Shown here one piece after another: positions 15,956 to 24,339 of a stretch of 64,000 nucleotides of DNA. The DNA is taken from contig NZ_QFBC01000002.1 of NCBI RefSeq assembly GCF_003122325.1, forward strand, positions 772,258 to 836,257, read 5' to 3'. Under the pieces are notes generated by a model. The model saw only the letters and a program-made list of their open reading frames with translations. It was not told where the DNA came from and ran no database searches. How positions within the stretch are numbered: the first letter of the stretch is position 1; every line of letters starts with the position of its first letter. This DNA is from Rhizobium album. GTDB lineage: Bacteria > Pseudomonadota > Alphaproteobacteria > Rhizobiales > Rhizobiaceae. Both the position numbers and the translations under genes were made by a program.

Positions 15956-17056
15956 ATGGGCGCGACTTATCTTGCCTTCGTCGGCACGCTGAACCGCGAG
16001 GCTCCGTATTTTCAGGGCGCACGCGGCAATGGTCTTGCCGTCTTCAGCTTTGATGAAGAGACACTGGCGATAAATAAACTCGCTGAAGCGCCGGAGATCG
16101 AAAATCCGACCTTCCTGTCGGTGAATGCGGCCGGCACGCATGTCTATGCCAACTCCGAAATCTTCGGCTGGAAGGAAGGCCTCGTCACCGCCTTCCGCTT
16201 CGATCGCGCAGCCGGACGGCTCGATTACATCAACATGCAGCCGTCTCTCGGCAGCATCACCGCCCACAACACCGTCAGCAGCGACGGCTCGAAACTGCTG
16301 GTCGCTAATTACGGCATGGGCGAAGGCGGACCGGACCGATCGGTCGTGGTCTACGGCATCCGTGCCGATGGCGGCCTGACGCCACCGATCGGCAGCATCG
16401 CCCAGCGCGGCACCGGCCCGGACGCAAGCCGCCAGGAACGCAGCCACGCCCACAGCGTCACACAGCTTCTGTCCGGCAATCTCGCCGTCGTCGCCGATCT
16501 CGGCACCGACACGCTGACGACCTACAGGCTGGATGCCGATGGCGCGCTGACCGAGGTCGCCAAGACCGGCACCGCCGCCGGCGCCGGCCCGCGCCATGTG
16601 GCGCTGCATCCGAACGGCCGCCTGCTGTTCCTGATGAACGAGCTGAATTCGACGGTCGCGAGCTTCGGCCTCGATCCGCAGACCGGCGTGCTGACGCCGA
16701 TCGACGAGCAGCCGGCCGTGCCCGCGCAGGCGCGCGCCTCCAACCATTGCGCCGATATCCAGATCTCGCCGGACGGGCGTTTCCTCTACGGCTCCAACCG
16801 GGGACACGACAGCATTTCCGTCTTCGCCGTCGATGGCGAAACCGGAACGCTCAGCACGGTCGGCTTTTTCCCCTGCGGCGGGGCGACGCCGCGCAATCTG
16901 GCGCTGACGCCCTCCGGCCGCCACGTGTTCTCCGCCAACCAGAATGCCGACCGCATCTCGATCTTCGCCCGCGACGCGGAAACGGGGACGCTGACGGATA
17001 CGGGCAAGGCAATCGAGATCGGCACGCCGATGTGCGTAAAATTCTCGGTGGAATGA
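15956..17056 (+). CDS. Beta-propeller lactonase family protein (6-phosphogluconolactonase/YbhE-like)
   Basis: The 366-residue protein has seven-bladed propeller repeats of the lactonase family (Pfam Lactonase), seen as recurrent segments such as [45 protein letters not shown] and [18 protein letters not shown]. There is no signal peptide, so it is cytoplasmic. Relatives hydrolyse sugar lactones. A second lactonase near the fuconolactonase-like gene supports oxidation of sugars to lactones in this locus. GGGAGGAAAA precedes the ATG closely. It is divergent from the MaoC operon and shares its operator region. Confidence 0.88.
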   Translation: MGATYLAFVGTLNREAPYFQGARGNGLAVFSFDEETLAINKLAEAPEIENPTFLSVNAAGTHVYANSEIFGWKEGLVTAFRFDRAAGRLDYINMQPSLGSITAHNTVSSDGSKLLVANYGMGEGGPDRSVVVYGIRADGGLTPPIGSIAQRGTGPDASRQERSHAHSVTQLLSGNLAVVADLGTDTLTTYRLDADGALTEVAKTGTAAGAGPRHVALHPNGRLLFLMNELNSTVASFGLDPQTGVLTPIDEQPAVPAQARASNHCADIQISPDGRFLYGSNRGHDSISVFAVDGETGTLSTVGFFPCGGATPRNLALTPSGRHVFSANQNADRISIFARDAETGTLTDTGKAIEIGTPMCVKFSVE

Positions 17057-17072
17057 AAGAAGAGCGTCCGGC

Positions 17073-17089
17073 GGAAGCTTGACGCTTCC
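17073..17089. terminator. Small hairpin between converging genes
   Basis: GGAAGC and GCTTCC pair with a 5-base loop in the 53-base gap between the lactonase and the DMT transporter. There is no clear T-run, so termination is only suggested. Confidence 0.3.
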
Positions 17090-17109
17090 CTCACTCTTGG
17101 CCGGCCTGG

Positions 17110-17994
17110 CTATTCGGCCTTGGCCGCCGCCCGGCGCGCGACAACGCTTTCGCGCCAGACGGTGAAGATGCCGGCGGCCACCACCACGATCGACCCGGCG
17201 ATCATGTTGATCGTCAGGGTCTCGCCGAAAACCGTCGTGCCCATGATCGATGCGAAGACGAGCTGGAGATACATCAGCGGCTGGGCCGCCGCCGCATCGA
17301 GGATATCGTAGGCGCGGATCAGGAAATAATGGCTGGAAATGCCGGTCATGCATAAAAGCAGCATCCACAGCCAGTCGCCCGGCGACATCCATGTCCAGAA
17401 GAAAGGACCGATCAGCGTCATCACCGCCGCTCCGCCGACGCCGGTGTAGAAAAAGCTGGTCATCGCCGGATCGTCGCGGCTCGCCATGCGGGTGGTGATG
17501 ACGTAAAGGGCAAAAATCACCGCCGCGACGAGCGGAATGAGCACCGTCAGGCGCGGAATGCCATCCTGCGGCGCCAGGATGATCAGCACGCCGACCAACC
17601 CGGCGCAGATCGCCGTCCAGCGCCGCCAGCCGACCCTTTCGCCGAGCAGCGGCATCGACAGGAGCGCGACGATCAGCGGGCCGGAGGCAAAGATCGCCTG
17701 CGTGTAGGCAAGGCCGACGACGGCGAACGAGGTGATGGCGATGACGATCTGCACCGCAAGCAATATGCCGCGCGAGACCTGCAGAAACGGCCGCTTCGTC
17801 GCCGCCGCTTTCCTGAGGCTGCCAGAGGTGCGCGATGCGAGGACGACGGCAAACACGGCGAATGCCCAGAAGCGCAGCATGGTGATGAAGATCGGCGGAT
17901 AAGCGCCGCCGAGATGCTTCGAAATACCGTCCTGCATCGCAAAGATCACGATTGCCACGAGGGCGAAGATATAGCCGCGGGATTTAAGAGACAT
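17110..17994 (-). CDS. DMT-superfamily transporter (EamA domain)
   Basis: The 294-residue protein consists of about ten membrane helices in two EamA repeats, with the typical first helix containing FAMQDGISKHLGG, the end of repeat one at SMPLLGERVGWRRWTAI, and of repeat two at TTVFGETLTINMIAGSIVVV. It ends in a basic tail. ATG at 17994 was chosen because the sequence upstream is basic and not membrane-like. Such proteins export or import small metabolites across the inner membrane; substrate unknown. It converges on the lactonase gene and diverges from the FkbM methyltransferase. Confidence 0.9.
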   Translation of the reverse strand: MSLKSRGYIFALVAIVIFAMQDGISKHLGGAYPPIFITMLRFWAFAVFAVVLASRTSGSLRKAAATKRPFLQVSRGILLAVQIVIAITSFAVVGLAYTQAIFASGPLIVALLSMPLLGERVGWRRWTAICAGLVGVLIILAPQDGIPRLTVLIPLVAAVIFALYVITTRMASRDDPAMTSFFYTGVGGAAVMTLIGPFFWTWMSPGDWLWMLLLCMTGISSHYFLIRAYDILDAAAAQPLMYLQLVFASIMGTTVFGETLTINMIAGSIVVVAAGIFTVWRESVVARRAAAKAE

Positions 17995-18160
17995 GATGCT
18001 GCTGCATATACCCTCGACGAAGAACCGCAGCACAAAAAACGCAGCCTTCCGATCGCCACGGCGTATTTGTCGGGCAACGGTGCATTGCAGCATCACCTGC
18101 CCGCAGCGGGCGCCACTCCGGGGGAAGACGCCGTGCCGGCGGCATGCTATGGCGCAGGCG

Positions 18161-19072
18161 ATGAACACTCCTCGTGCGCATGACAACCGCCTGTCGGCGG
18201 CCACCAGAAGACTGCGACGCCGGCTGAAGAAGATCCGGAATGCCCTCGCGCGGCGTTTCTTCGACACCCGCTTCGGCCGCGAACTGCTGATCAGCGCCAT
18301 CGGCGGCCGGGTCACGGCGATGACGGTCGATTGCGGCGACCATGCCATGACCTTCGATCCCGGCGACTACATCGGCCGCAAGATCTTTCGCAAGGGCCAT
18401 TTCGAGCGACCGAATGTCGAGCGGCTGCTTGCGGTGCTGCGGCAACGTGGCCTTCCCCTCGATGGCCGCGCGATGCTGGAACTCGGCGCCAATATCGGCA
18501 CGCAGACGGTCTATTTCAGCCTGGCGAACATCTTCCGCCACATCGTCGCCGTCGAGCCCGATCCGCGCAACCATCGCCTGTTGCAGGCCAACATCGCCCA
18601 GAACGGCCTGGAGGCCCAGGTCACCGCGCTGCGATATGCCGTCGGCGAGCGGCACGGGGAGATCGATTTCTTCCAGCACCGCAACAACCACGGCAAGAGT
18701 AGCGCCCTGCGCCAGAGCCCCGACGACATCCAGATCACGGTGGCGGTGCGGCCGGTGGATGAAATCCTCGCCATGGCGAATGTCGCCGCCGAGGATATCG
18801 GCCTCGTCTGGATGGACATCGAAGGTTACGAACCGGCGGCCTGCCGGTCGATGGGGTTTCTGATGGCACGGCAGGTGCCGCTCTACATGGAGTTTTCGCC
18901 GGTCTTCTACGGCAGGCAGGCAACAGTGGAATTCGTCCGGCTGCTCTCGCGCTTTTACGGCGTCTGCATGCTTTTCGATGAGGACGGCATCCGGCCGATA
19001 GCTGTCGGCGACCTCGTCTCGATCGAAAAACAGGCCGACATCCTCCTGCTTCCGCCGGATGGCCGCGACTGA
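18161..19072 (+). CDS. FkbM-family methyltransferase
   Basis: The roughly 303-residue protein starts with a very basic segment (RRLRRRLKKIRNALARRF). It then has a SAM-binding motif (MLELGANIGTQTVYFS, residues about 105-120), an acidic second-strand end (IVAVEPDPRNH) and the FkbM signature VWMDIEGYEP. FkbM enzymes O-methylate sugars or polyketides; in rhizobial surface-polysaccharide loci they methylate glycans, which fits the region to the right. The start is uncertain: ATG at 18149 and 18161 are both in frame and neither has a strong ribosome site. Confidence 0.85.
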   Translation: MNTPRAHDNRLSAATRRLRRRLKKIRNALARRFFDTRFGRELLISAIGGRVTAMTVDCGDHAMTFDPGDYIGRKIFRKGHFERPNVERLLAVLRQRGLPLDGRAMLELGANIGTQTVYFSLANIFRHIVAVEPDPRNHRLLQANIAQNGLEAQVTALRYAVGERHGEIDFFQHRNNHGKSSALRQSPDDIQITVAVRPVDEILAMANVAAEDIGLVWMDIEGYEPAACRSMGFLMARQVPLYMEFSPVFYGRQATVEFVRLLSRFYGVCMLFDEDGIRPIAVGDLVSIEKQADILLLPPDGRD

Positions 19073-19114
19073 TTGGCCATCGCTCCGGCACTCGGATTGT
19101 GCTAGCCTTGAGCC

Positions 19115-20287
19115 ATGACCCAGACCTTGGCGACAGACGCGTTCGACGCACCGATCCTCACGCAGTTCGAAGGTGTTGCGGACATCGGCAATTATACGCC
19201 CCTGCCCGCCGGCTGGGTGCTGGCGATTGCCGATATCGTCGATTCCACCGGCGCCATCGCCGCGGGTCGATACAAGGATGTCAACGTGGCCGGCACCGCC
19301 GTGATTTCGGCCATCCTCAACGCGCTCGACCGCCATGACCTGCCTTTCGTCTTCGGCGGCGACGGCGCCATGGTGGCGGTGCCGCCCTCGGCCACATCGT
19401 CCGCCACCAAGGCGCTGGCCGCCACGCAACGCTGGGTCGGCGAAGAACTTGGCCTGACGATGCGCGCCGCCGTCATCCCCGTTGCCGATATCCGCCAGGC
19501 CGGCCAGGATGTGCGGGTCGCCCGCTTCCAGGCCAGCGAATACGTGACCTACGCCATGTTTGCCGGCGGCGGCGCCAGTTGGGCGGAAGCCCGCATGAAA
19601 GAGGGGCTTTTCGCCATCACGCCCGCGCCCGCCGGCACCCGGCCCGACCTCCGCGGCCTCTCGTGCCGCTGGAATCCGATCCGCTCCCGCCACGGCCTCA
19701 TCGTCTCGATCATCACCATTCCCGGCGACCGTGACGACGGTCCGGCCTTTCGTGCCCTGGTCACCGATATCATTGCGCTCGCCGCCGGCGAGGAGCGCGA
19801 AGGCCACCCCGTTCCGGAGGACGGACCGCAGATCGGCCTGTCACGCGCCGGTGTCCGGTCGGAAATCAAGGCGACCGCACCGGGCGGCATGACATGGAAG
19901 CGGCGGCTGCGCATCCTGGCGGAGCACCTGTTGATCGTGATGCTTTACCGCACCGGCCTCAACCTCGGGCGCTTCGACGCCGCCCGCTACAAACGCGACC
20001 TTGCCGACAACAGCGACTTCCGCAAGTTCGACGACGGGCTGAAGATGACGATCGACGTCGATGCCGACCGGCTTCGTCGGATCACCGAACGGCTGGAGAC
20101 GGCATCCCAGGCCGGCATCTGCCGCTATGGATTGCACCAGCAGGAATCGGCCTTGATGACCTGCCTGGTGCCGACCCCGCTGCAGCGCGACCACATGCAT
20201 TTCATCGACGGCGCCGCCGGCGGTTATGCCGCCGCCGCCAGCGCCCTCAAGCGCAAGTCCCAGCCTGCGACAGCCCTTACGCCTTGA
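19115..20287 (+). CDS. DUF3095 protein, nucleotide-cyclase-like
   Basis: The 390-residue protein matches what I know of DUF3095, a family of unknown function. Near the N-terminus it has two class III cyclase landmarks: AIADIVDSTGAI (Asp40) and FVFGGDGAMVAVP (Asp83), equivalent to the metal-binding aspartates of adenylate/guanylate cyclases. The C-terminal half (residues 230-390) has no cyclase match I recognise. No signal peptide or membrane helix is seen. It lies beside an NDP-sugar dehydrogenase and a bona fide class III cyclase. Catalysis is unproven; the family may be degenerate cyclases. The end overlaps the converging dehydrogenase gene by 11 bases. Confidence 0.75.
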   Translation: MTQTLATDAFDAPILTQFEGVADIGNYTPLPAGWVLAIADIVDSTGAIAAGRYKDVNVAGTAVISAILNALDRHDLPFVFGGDGAMVAVPPSATSSATKALAATQRWVGEELGLTMRAAVIPVADIRQAGQDVRVARFQASEYVTYAMFAGGGASWAEARMKEGLFAITPAPAGTRPDLRGLSCRWNPIRSRHGLIVSIITIPGDRDDGPAFRALVTDIIALAAGEEREGHPVPEDGPQIGLSRAGVRSEIKATAPGGMTWKRRLRILAEHLLIVMLYRTGLNLGRFDAARYKRDLADNSDFRKFDDGLKMTIDVDADRLRRITERLETASQAGICRYGLHQQESALMTCLVPTPLQRDHMHFIDGAAGGYAAAASALKRKSQPATALTP

Positions 20288-21632
20288 CGATGTTGGCGCC
20301 GCTTAGGCCGCGCTTTTGAAAAACGTTGCGGGTGTCGACGATCAGCGGCGACCAGCGGGCGAGCGCCGCATAATCGACGTCATCGTGATCGGTAGCGATC
20401 AGCACCGCATCGAAACCCTTGACCGCATCTTCGCTGAGCGTGACCGACTTGCGCCCGCGCAGGAAGGCATATTCCCGCGTCGGCGGGATTTCCGCGACGT
20501 GCGGATCGTGATACCCCGTCTCGCCGCCACGTTCCTCGATCAGTTCGATGAGTTTCAGCGACGGGCTCTCGCGGGTATCCGGCACGTTCTTCTTGTAGGC
20601 GAGCCCGATCACCAGCACCTTGGAGCGGCTGAGCGCCTTGCCGGCCCGCCGGTCCAGCGCTTCCGCAAGCCGGCCGACGACGTGGCGCGGCATGGCGGAA
20701 TTGATTTCCCCGGCAAGCTCGATGAACCGGGTCGGCAGTTCGTATTCGCGCGACTTCCAGGTGAGATAGAAGGGATCGATCGGGATGCAGTGCCCGCCGA
20801 GACCGGGACCGGGATAAAACGGCATATAGCCGAAAGGCTTGGTCTTGGCCGCCTCGATGACCTCCCAGACATCGATGCCCATCGCCTCATAGACGACCTT
20901 CAATTCGTTGACGAGCGCGATGTTGACGGCACGAAAGATGTTTTCGGTGAGTTTGACCGCTTCCGCCGTGGCATTGGAAGACACCGGCACGACCGTCGTC
21001 ACGGCCGCCGCATAGAAGGCATGCATCACGGCGGAGGCGGCCTCGCCGTCACCGGCCACCACCTTGGGAATGCTGGAGGTGGAAAAATCGCGGTTGCCCG
21101 GATCTTCGCGCTCCGGCGAAAAACCGAGGAAAAAATCCTGGCCGGATAAAAGCCCGGTTTCCTGCAGGATCGGCCGGACGACATCATCCGTCGTGCCGGG
21201 ATAGGTCGTCGATTCCAGCACCACCAGCTGCCCGGCCCTGAGCGTGGCGGCAATCTGGCGCGAGGTCTTGACGATGAAGGAGAGATCCGGATCGCGATGC
21301 CGCGTCAGCGGCGTCGGCACGCAGATGACGATGACGTCGCAATGGGCGAGGAAGGCAAAATCGGTGGTCGACCGGAACCGGCCGGCAGCACTTTCCGCCG
21401 ACAAGACATGATCGTGTACGGCCTCGATATAGGAGCGGCCGGCATCCAGAGCGACGATCTTCGACGGGTCGATATCGAACCCGGTGACGGTAAAGCCGGC
21501 ACGCGCGATGGTCATCGCCAGCGGCAGCCCGACATAACCGAGGCCGATGATGCCGACAGTGGCCGACCGTTGCGCGATGCGGGAAAGAAGGTCGTCTCGG
21601 AGAGCGTCTGCTCGGGTCACGGTATCCAACAT
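20277..21632 (-). CDS. UDP-sugar 6-dehydrogenase (UDP-GlcNAc/ManNAc dehydrogenase type, WbpA/WecC/TviB-like)
   Basis: The 451-residue protein has the three-domain nucleotide-sugar dehydrogenase plan: NAD site VGIIGLGYVGLPLA (residues about 25-38), substrate-domain motif GPGLGGHCIPIDPFYL containing the catalytic Cys, and a C-terminal domain beginning KVLVIGLAYKKNVPDTRESPS. GGHCIPIDPFYL is typical of the acetamido-sugar dehydrogenases, so it probably oxidises a UDP-N-acetylhexosamine to the uronate. That would supply an acidic sugar to the glycosyltransferases nearby and create a substrate for a uronate-dependent polysaccharide lyase. It is divergent from the cyclase gene. Confidence 0.9.
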   Translation of the reverse strand: MLDTVTRADALRDDLLSRIAQRSATVGIIGLGYVGLPLAMTIARAGFTVTGFDIDPSKIVALDAGRSYIEAVHDHVLSAESAAGRFRSTTDFAFLAHCDVIVICVPTPLTRHRDPDLSFIVKTSRQIAATLRAGQLVVLESTTYPGTTDDVVRPILQETGLLSGQDFFLGFSPEREDPGNRDFSTSSIPKVVAGDGEAASAVMHAFYAAAVTTVVPVSSNATAEAVKLTENIFRAVNIALVNELKVVYEAMGIDVWEVIEAAKTKPFGYMPFYPGPGLGGHCIPIDPFYLTWKSREYELPTRFIELAGEINSAMPRHVVGRLAEALDRRAGKALSRSKVLVIGLAYKKNVPDTRESPSLKLIELIEERGGETGYHDPHVAEIPPTREYAFLRGRKSVTLSEDAVKGFDAVLIATDHDDVDYAALARWSPLIVDTRNVFQKRGLSGANIVKA

Positions 21633-21879
21633 ATCTGCCCTTTGGAAGGAATTGCCGTCCAGTTGGGGGCAAAAAAGCCGGCTGTCAAGGATGTCGAACC
21701 CGCGCAGACGGCACCGCCGGAAATCGAATGCCGGCAAATTTGTCGCTTCGGCAATCTGGTTTTGTGCGGCGCGGTGCATATATTGGGAGCCCGGGTCGAT
21801 CATCGAGTCCGCACAGATCTTCTCCTACCGCCGGCGCTTTGGCCAGAATGGCTTTTCGCCGGCACGACAAGGACATGCG

Positions 21880-23226
21880 ATGAACATGTATCGCGCGAAC
21901 GTATCCACCACCCTGATCGACCGTGTCAGCGCCTGGCTGAAGAAGGCGGCGCTGGATGGTGAAAATCTCGAGCCGCTGATCAAGGGTTTTTGCGAGCGCC
22001 TCGCCGCCGCAGGCCTGCCGCTGGTGCGCGTTCACCTGAGTTTTTCGATGCTGCATCCGCTCTACGACGCGCTGGGCTTCACATGGCAGCGCGGCAAGGG
22101 CGTGACGGTCGAAGGTTTCCGCAAGGTTCTCGAAGGCCCGGATTCCGACCGGATCCTGCGCAGCCCCTATTTTTACCTGCTGAGCAACAATCTCGAATAT
22201 CTGCGCCGCCGCATCGATGAGGCGACCCCTTCGGAATTTCCGGTTTTCGACGACCTCAAGCAGCTCGGCGCCACCGATTATCTCGCCTTCGTGCAATCCT
22301 TCGGCGACGGCACCGGCCAGGGCATGCTGGGCTCCTGGACCACCGATATTCCCGGCGGCTTCAACGACGACGTCATCGAGGCGCTGCTGAAGATCCAGAA
22401 CAGCCTCGCCGTGGCGGCCAAGATGGCGGTGCTCGGCAAGCTTGCCGACAACATGCTGACCACCTATCTCGGCGGCAATGCCGGCAAGCGCGTGCTCTCC
22501 GGCCAGATCCGCCGCGGCGACGGCGAAACCATCCGCGCCGCCCTGGTGATGGCCGACATGCGCCAGTCGACCCTGCTTGCCGAGCGCGAAGGCCGGCAGG
22601 TCTACATCGACACGCTCAACCAGTTCTTCGATGCCATCGCCACGCCGTTCAACCGCAACGGCGGCGAAATCCTCAGCTTCATCGGCGACGGTTTCCTGGC
22701 GGTCTATCCGTGCGGTCGCCACCGCGAGCCGTCGCAGAAGGCGACGCGTGCCGCGATGGCCGCCGTCCGCCAGGCCTCGCTGCGCATGCAGGAACTGAAC
22801 ATCGAGCGCAAGAAGGCCGGCGTCGGCGAAATCCGCTACGGCGTCGGGCTGCATATCGGCAACGTCATGTTCGGCAATGTCGGCCTCCGGGACCGCCTGA
22901 CCTTCTCCGCCTTCGGCGGCGCCGTGAACGAGGTCGAGCGCCTGCAGGGCCTGACCAAGAAATTCAGCCAGCCGGTCATCGCCAGCCAGGCTTTCGCCAC
23001 CTATTGCGGCGGCGACTGGGTGACGCTCGGCCAGGAGCGGCTGCGCGGCCTCAGGCAGAAGGTCACCGTGCTGCTGCCCGGCGAAGGCAACCTGAAAGTA
23101 GACCCCGCAGAGGCGATAGAAAAGGACAGCCTCGACTTGCAGTCGGAAGCCGAGCGCGTCATGCTGCTGTATCGCAACAGCCGCAAACAGAAAACCAACG
23201 ACATGCTGGAGACGCTGCTTCAATGA
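21880..23226 (+). CDS. Class III adenylate/guanylate cyclase
   Basis: The 448-residue cytoplasmic protein has an N-terminal domain of about 190 residues common in rhizobial cyclases (GFCERLAAAGLPLVRVHLSF, then YDALGFTWQRG), followed by a cyclase catalytic domain. Metal-binding aspartates are present at Asp226 (VMADMRQST) and Asp270 (FIGDGFLAVYP), and the transition-state Asn350 and Arg354 are kept. The purine-specifying Asp of the usual GDAVN is Gly347 here (FGGAVN), so base preference is unclear. AAGGA precedes ATG 21880. It overlaps the polysaccharide-lyase start by 4 bases (ATGA), tying cNMP synthesis to the polysaccharide genes. Confidence 0.88.
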   Translation: MNMYRANVSTTLIDRVSAWLKKAALDGENLEPLIKGFCERLAAAGLPLVRVHLSFSMLHPLYDALGFTWQRGKGVTVEGFRKVLEGPDSDRILRSPYFYLLSNNLEYLRRRIDEATPSEFPVFDDLKQLGATDYLAFVQSFGDGTGQGMLGSWTTDIPGGFNDDVIEALLKIQNSLAVAAKMAVLGKLADNMLTTYLGGNAGKRVLSGQIRRGDGETIRAALVMADMRQSTLLAEREGRQVYIDTLNQFFDAIATPFNRNGGEILSFIGDGFLAVYPCGRHREPSQKATRAAMAAVRQASLRMQELNIERKKAGVGEIRYGVGLHIGNVMFGNVGLRDRLTFSAFGGAVNEVERLQGLTKKFSQPVIASQAFATYCGGDWVTLGQERLRGLRQKVTVLLPGEGNLKVDPAEAIEKDSLDLQSEAERVMLLYRNSRKQKTNDMLETLLQ

Positions 23227-24191
23227 TCGCACAACCGGGTCGTGCCCTGCTTCTCGCTTTCGCACTCTTGACCAGCGGGGCGGCCCTGGCGGATCCCCTC
23301 CAGCAGAAACTGGCGGACGGCTTCGACGGCAGCGATTTTTCGCCCGAAGGCGGCCTGTATTACCGCGAAAACAGCGAGCAGAGCGCCGGAACGGTGGTCT
23401 TCCAGAATGCCGTCAAGCGCACCGGCGCCGGCGCCCTGCAACTGAGCGTCAAGCCGCATTGCGCCGCCGAGAGCGAAGGTTGCAGCGAGCGGGCGGAGAT
23501 CTGGGAAAAGACCGCGTTGCGCGTGCCTTACGACGCGGCCGTCTGGTACGGTTTTGCCGTCAAGTTTGCCGATCCGATCCCGTCGGACGACCACCGCTAC
23601 CTGATCGCCCAATGGAAGCGGGAGATCGGCCCGGATGCGGAAGGCGACTTCAGCCCCTTCCTTGCCCTGCGCATGAACAATGGCAAGCTTTTCGCCACCG
23701 TCGAAACCAACTATTTCGACGGCACGTCCACCGGCCCGAAGGGACAGGCCGCCAACTGCCCGTCGGGACAGGTGCCGGTCTGGCTGCGTCCGGAAACGAA
23801 CCAGATCCGCGCTTTCATCGTCGGCGACGAAACCTATACGGCCGCGGATGCAGGCATCTTCAATTCCTGCAGCGACAAGCTCCAGGTCATCGACCGCGGC
23901 AACTTTCTGCCGAAACCGGATTCCGGCTGGATCGATTTCGCGATCATGACCAAGCCCGGGCCTGACGGCACCGGTCATATAGAGATCTTTGCAAACGACA
24001 CGTGGATCGTGTCGATCAAGGGTCATATCGGCCACGGCGATCGCGGGCTCGGCGAAAACCAGTATTTCAAGTTCGGCCCTTACCGGGCCGCCGACACCAC
24101 CAATTGGACGCTGTATTACGACGACTTCCGCCGTTCGTCCAAATGCGAGGATGTACTTGCGGACAAATCCGCCTGCGCCAAGATCGACTGA
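23223..24191 (+). CDS. Secreted polysaccharide lyase (heparin lyase I-like, PF14099 type)
   Basis: The 322-residue protein has a Sec signal peptide (RALLLAFALLTSGAALA, cleavage near ALA-DPL). It has a jelly-roll lyase pattern: NAVKRTGAGALQLSVKP, CSERAEIWEK, VWYGFAVKFADPIPSDDHRYLIAQWKR-type segment, and a final NWTLYYDDFRRSS. Family members cleave uronic-acid-containing glycans by beta-elimination in the periplasm or outside. An acidic-sugar dehydrogenase is divergent next door, so the substrate may be the polymer made by this locus, with the enzyme trimming or clearing it. Start codon overlaps the cyclase stop. The precise PL family is my inference. Confidence 0.78.
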   Translation: MIAQPGRALLLAFALLTSGAALADPLQQKLADGFDGSDFSPEGGLYYRENSEQSAGTVVFQNAVKRTGAGALQLSVKPHCAAESEGCSERAEIWEKTALRVPYDAAVWYGFAVKFADPIPSDDHRYLIAQWKREIGPDAEGDFSPFLALRMNNGKLFATVETNYFDGTSTGPKGQAANCPSGQVPVWLRPETNQIRAFIVGDETYTAADAGIFNSCSDKLQVIDRGNFLPKPDSGWIDFAIMTKPGPDGTGHIEIFANDTWIVSIKGHIGHGDRGLGENQYFKFGPYRAADTTNWTLYYDDFRRSSKCEDVLADKSACAKID

Positions 24192-24339
24192 ACCCCATCT
24201 CCATGGCGGAAAACTTGACTGTTCACATTCATTTTTCCCTGTATCTTTTACAGTTTGAAGCCCATGGACAGTGACTTGGCCCTCCGCTAGTCTTGAAATC
24301 ATACAGCCATTTCGCAAGCAACAAGGGAAAGCTGCTGGC

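Noticed and set aside
15818..17392. 524-codon leftward frame opposite the lactonase
   Set aside because: Its translation is Arg/Ala/Gly-rich without family features, while the plus-strand beta-propeller lactonase is clear.
24215..24245. CRP-type or sigma-70 promoter before the Opp ATPase
   Set aside because: TTGACT and a TTCACA half-site are present, but there is no second half-site and no -10 at proper spacing.
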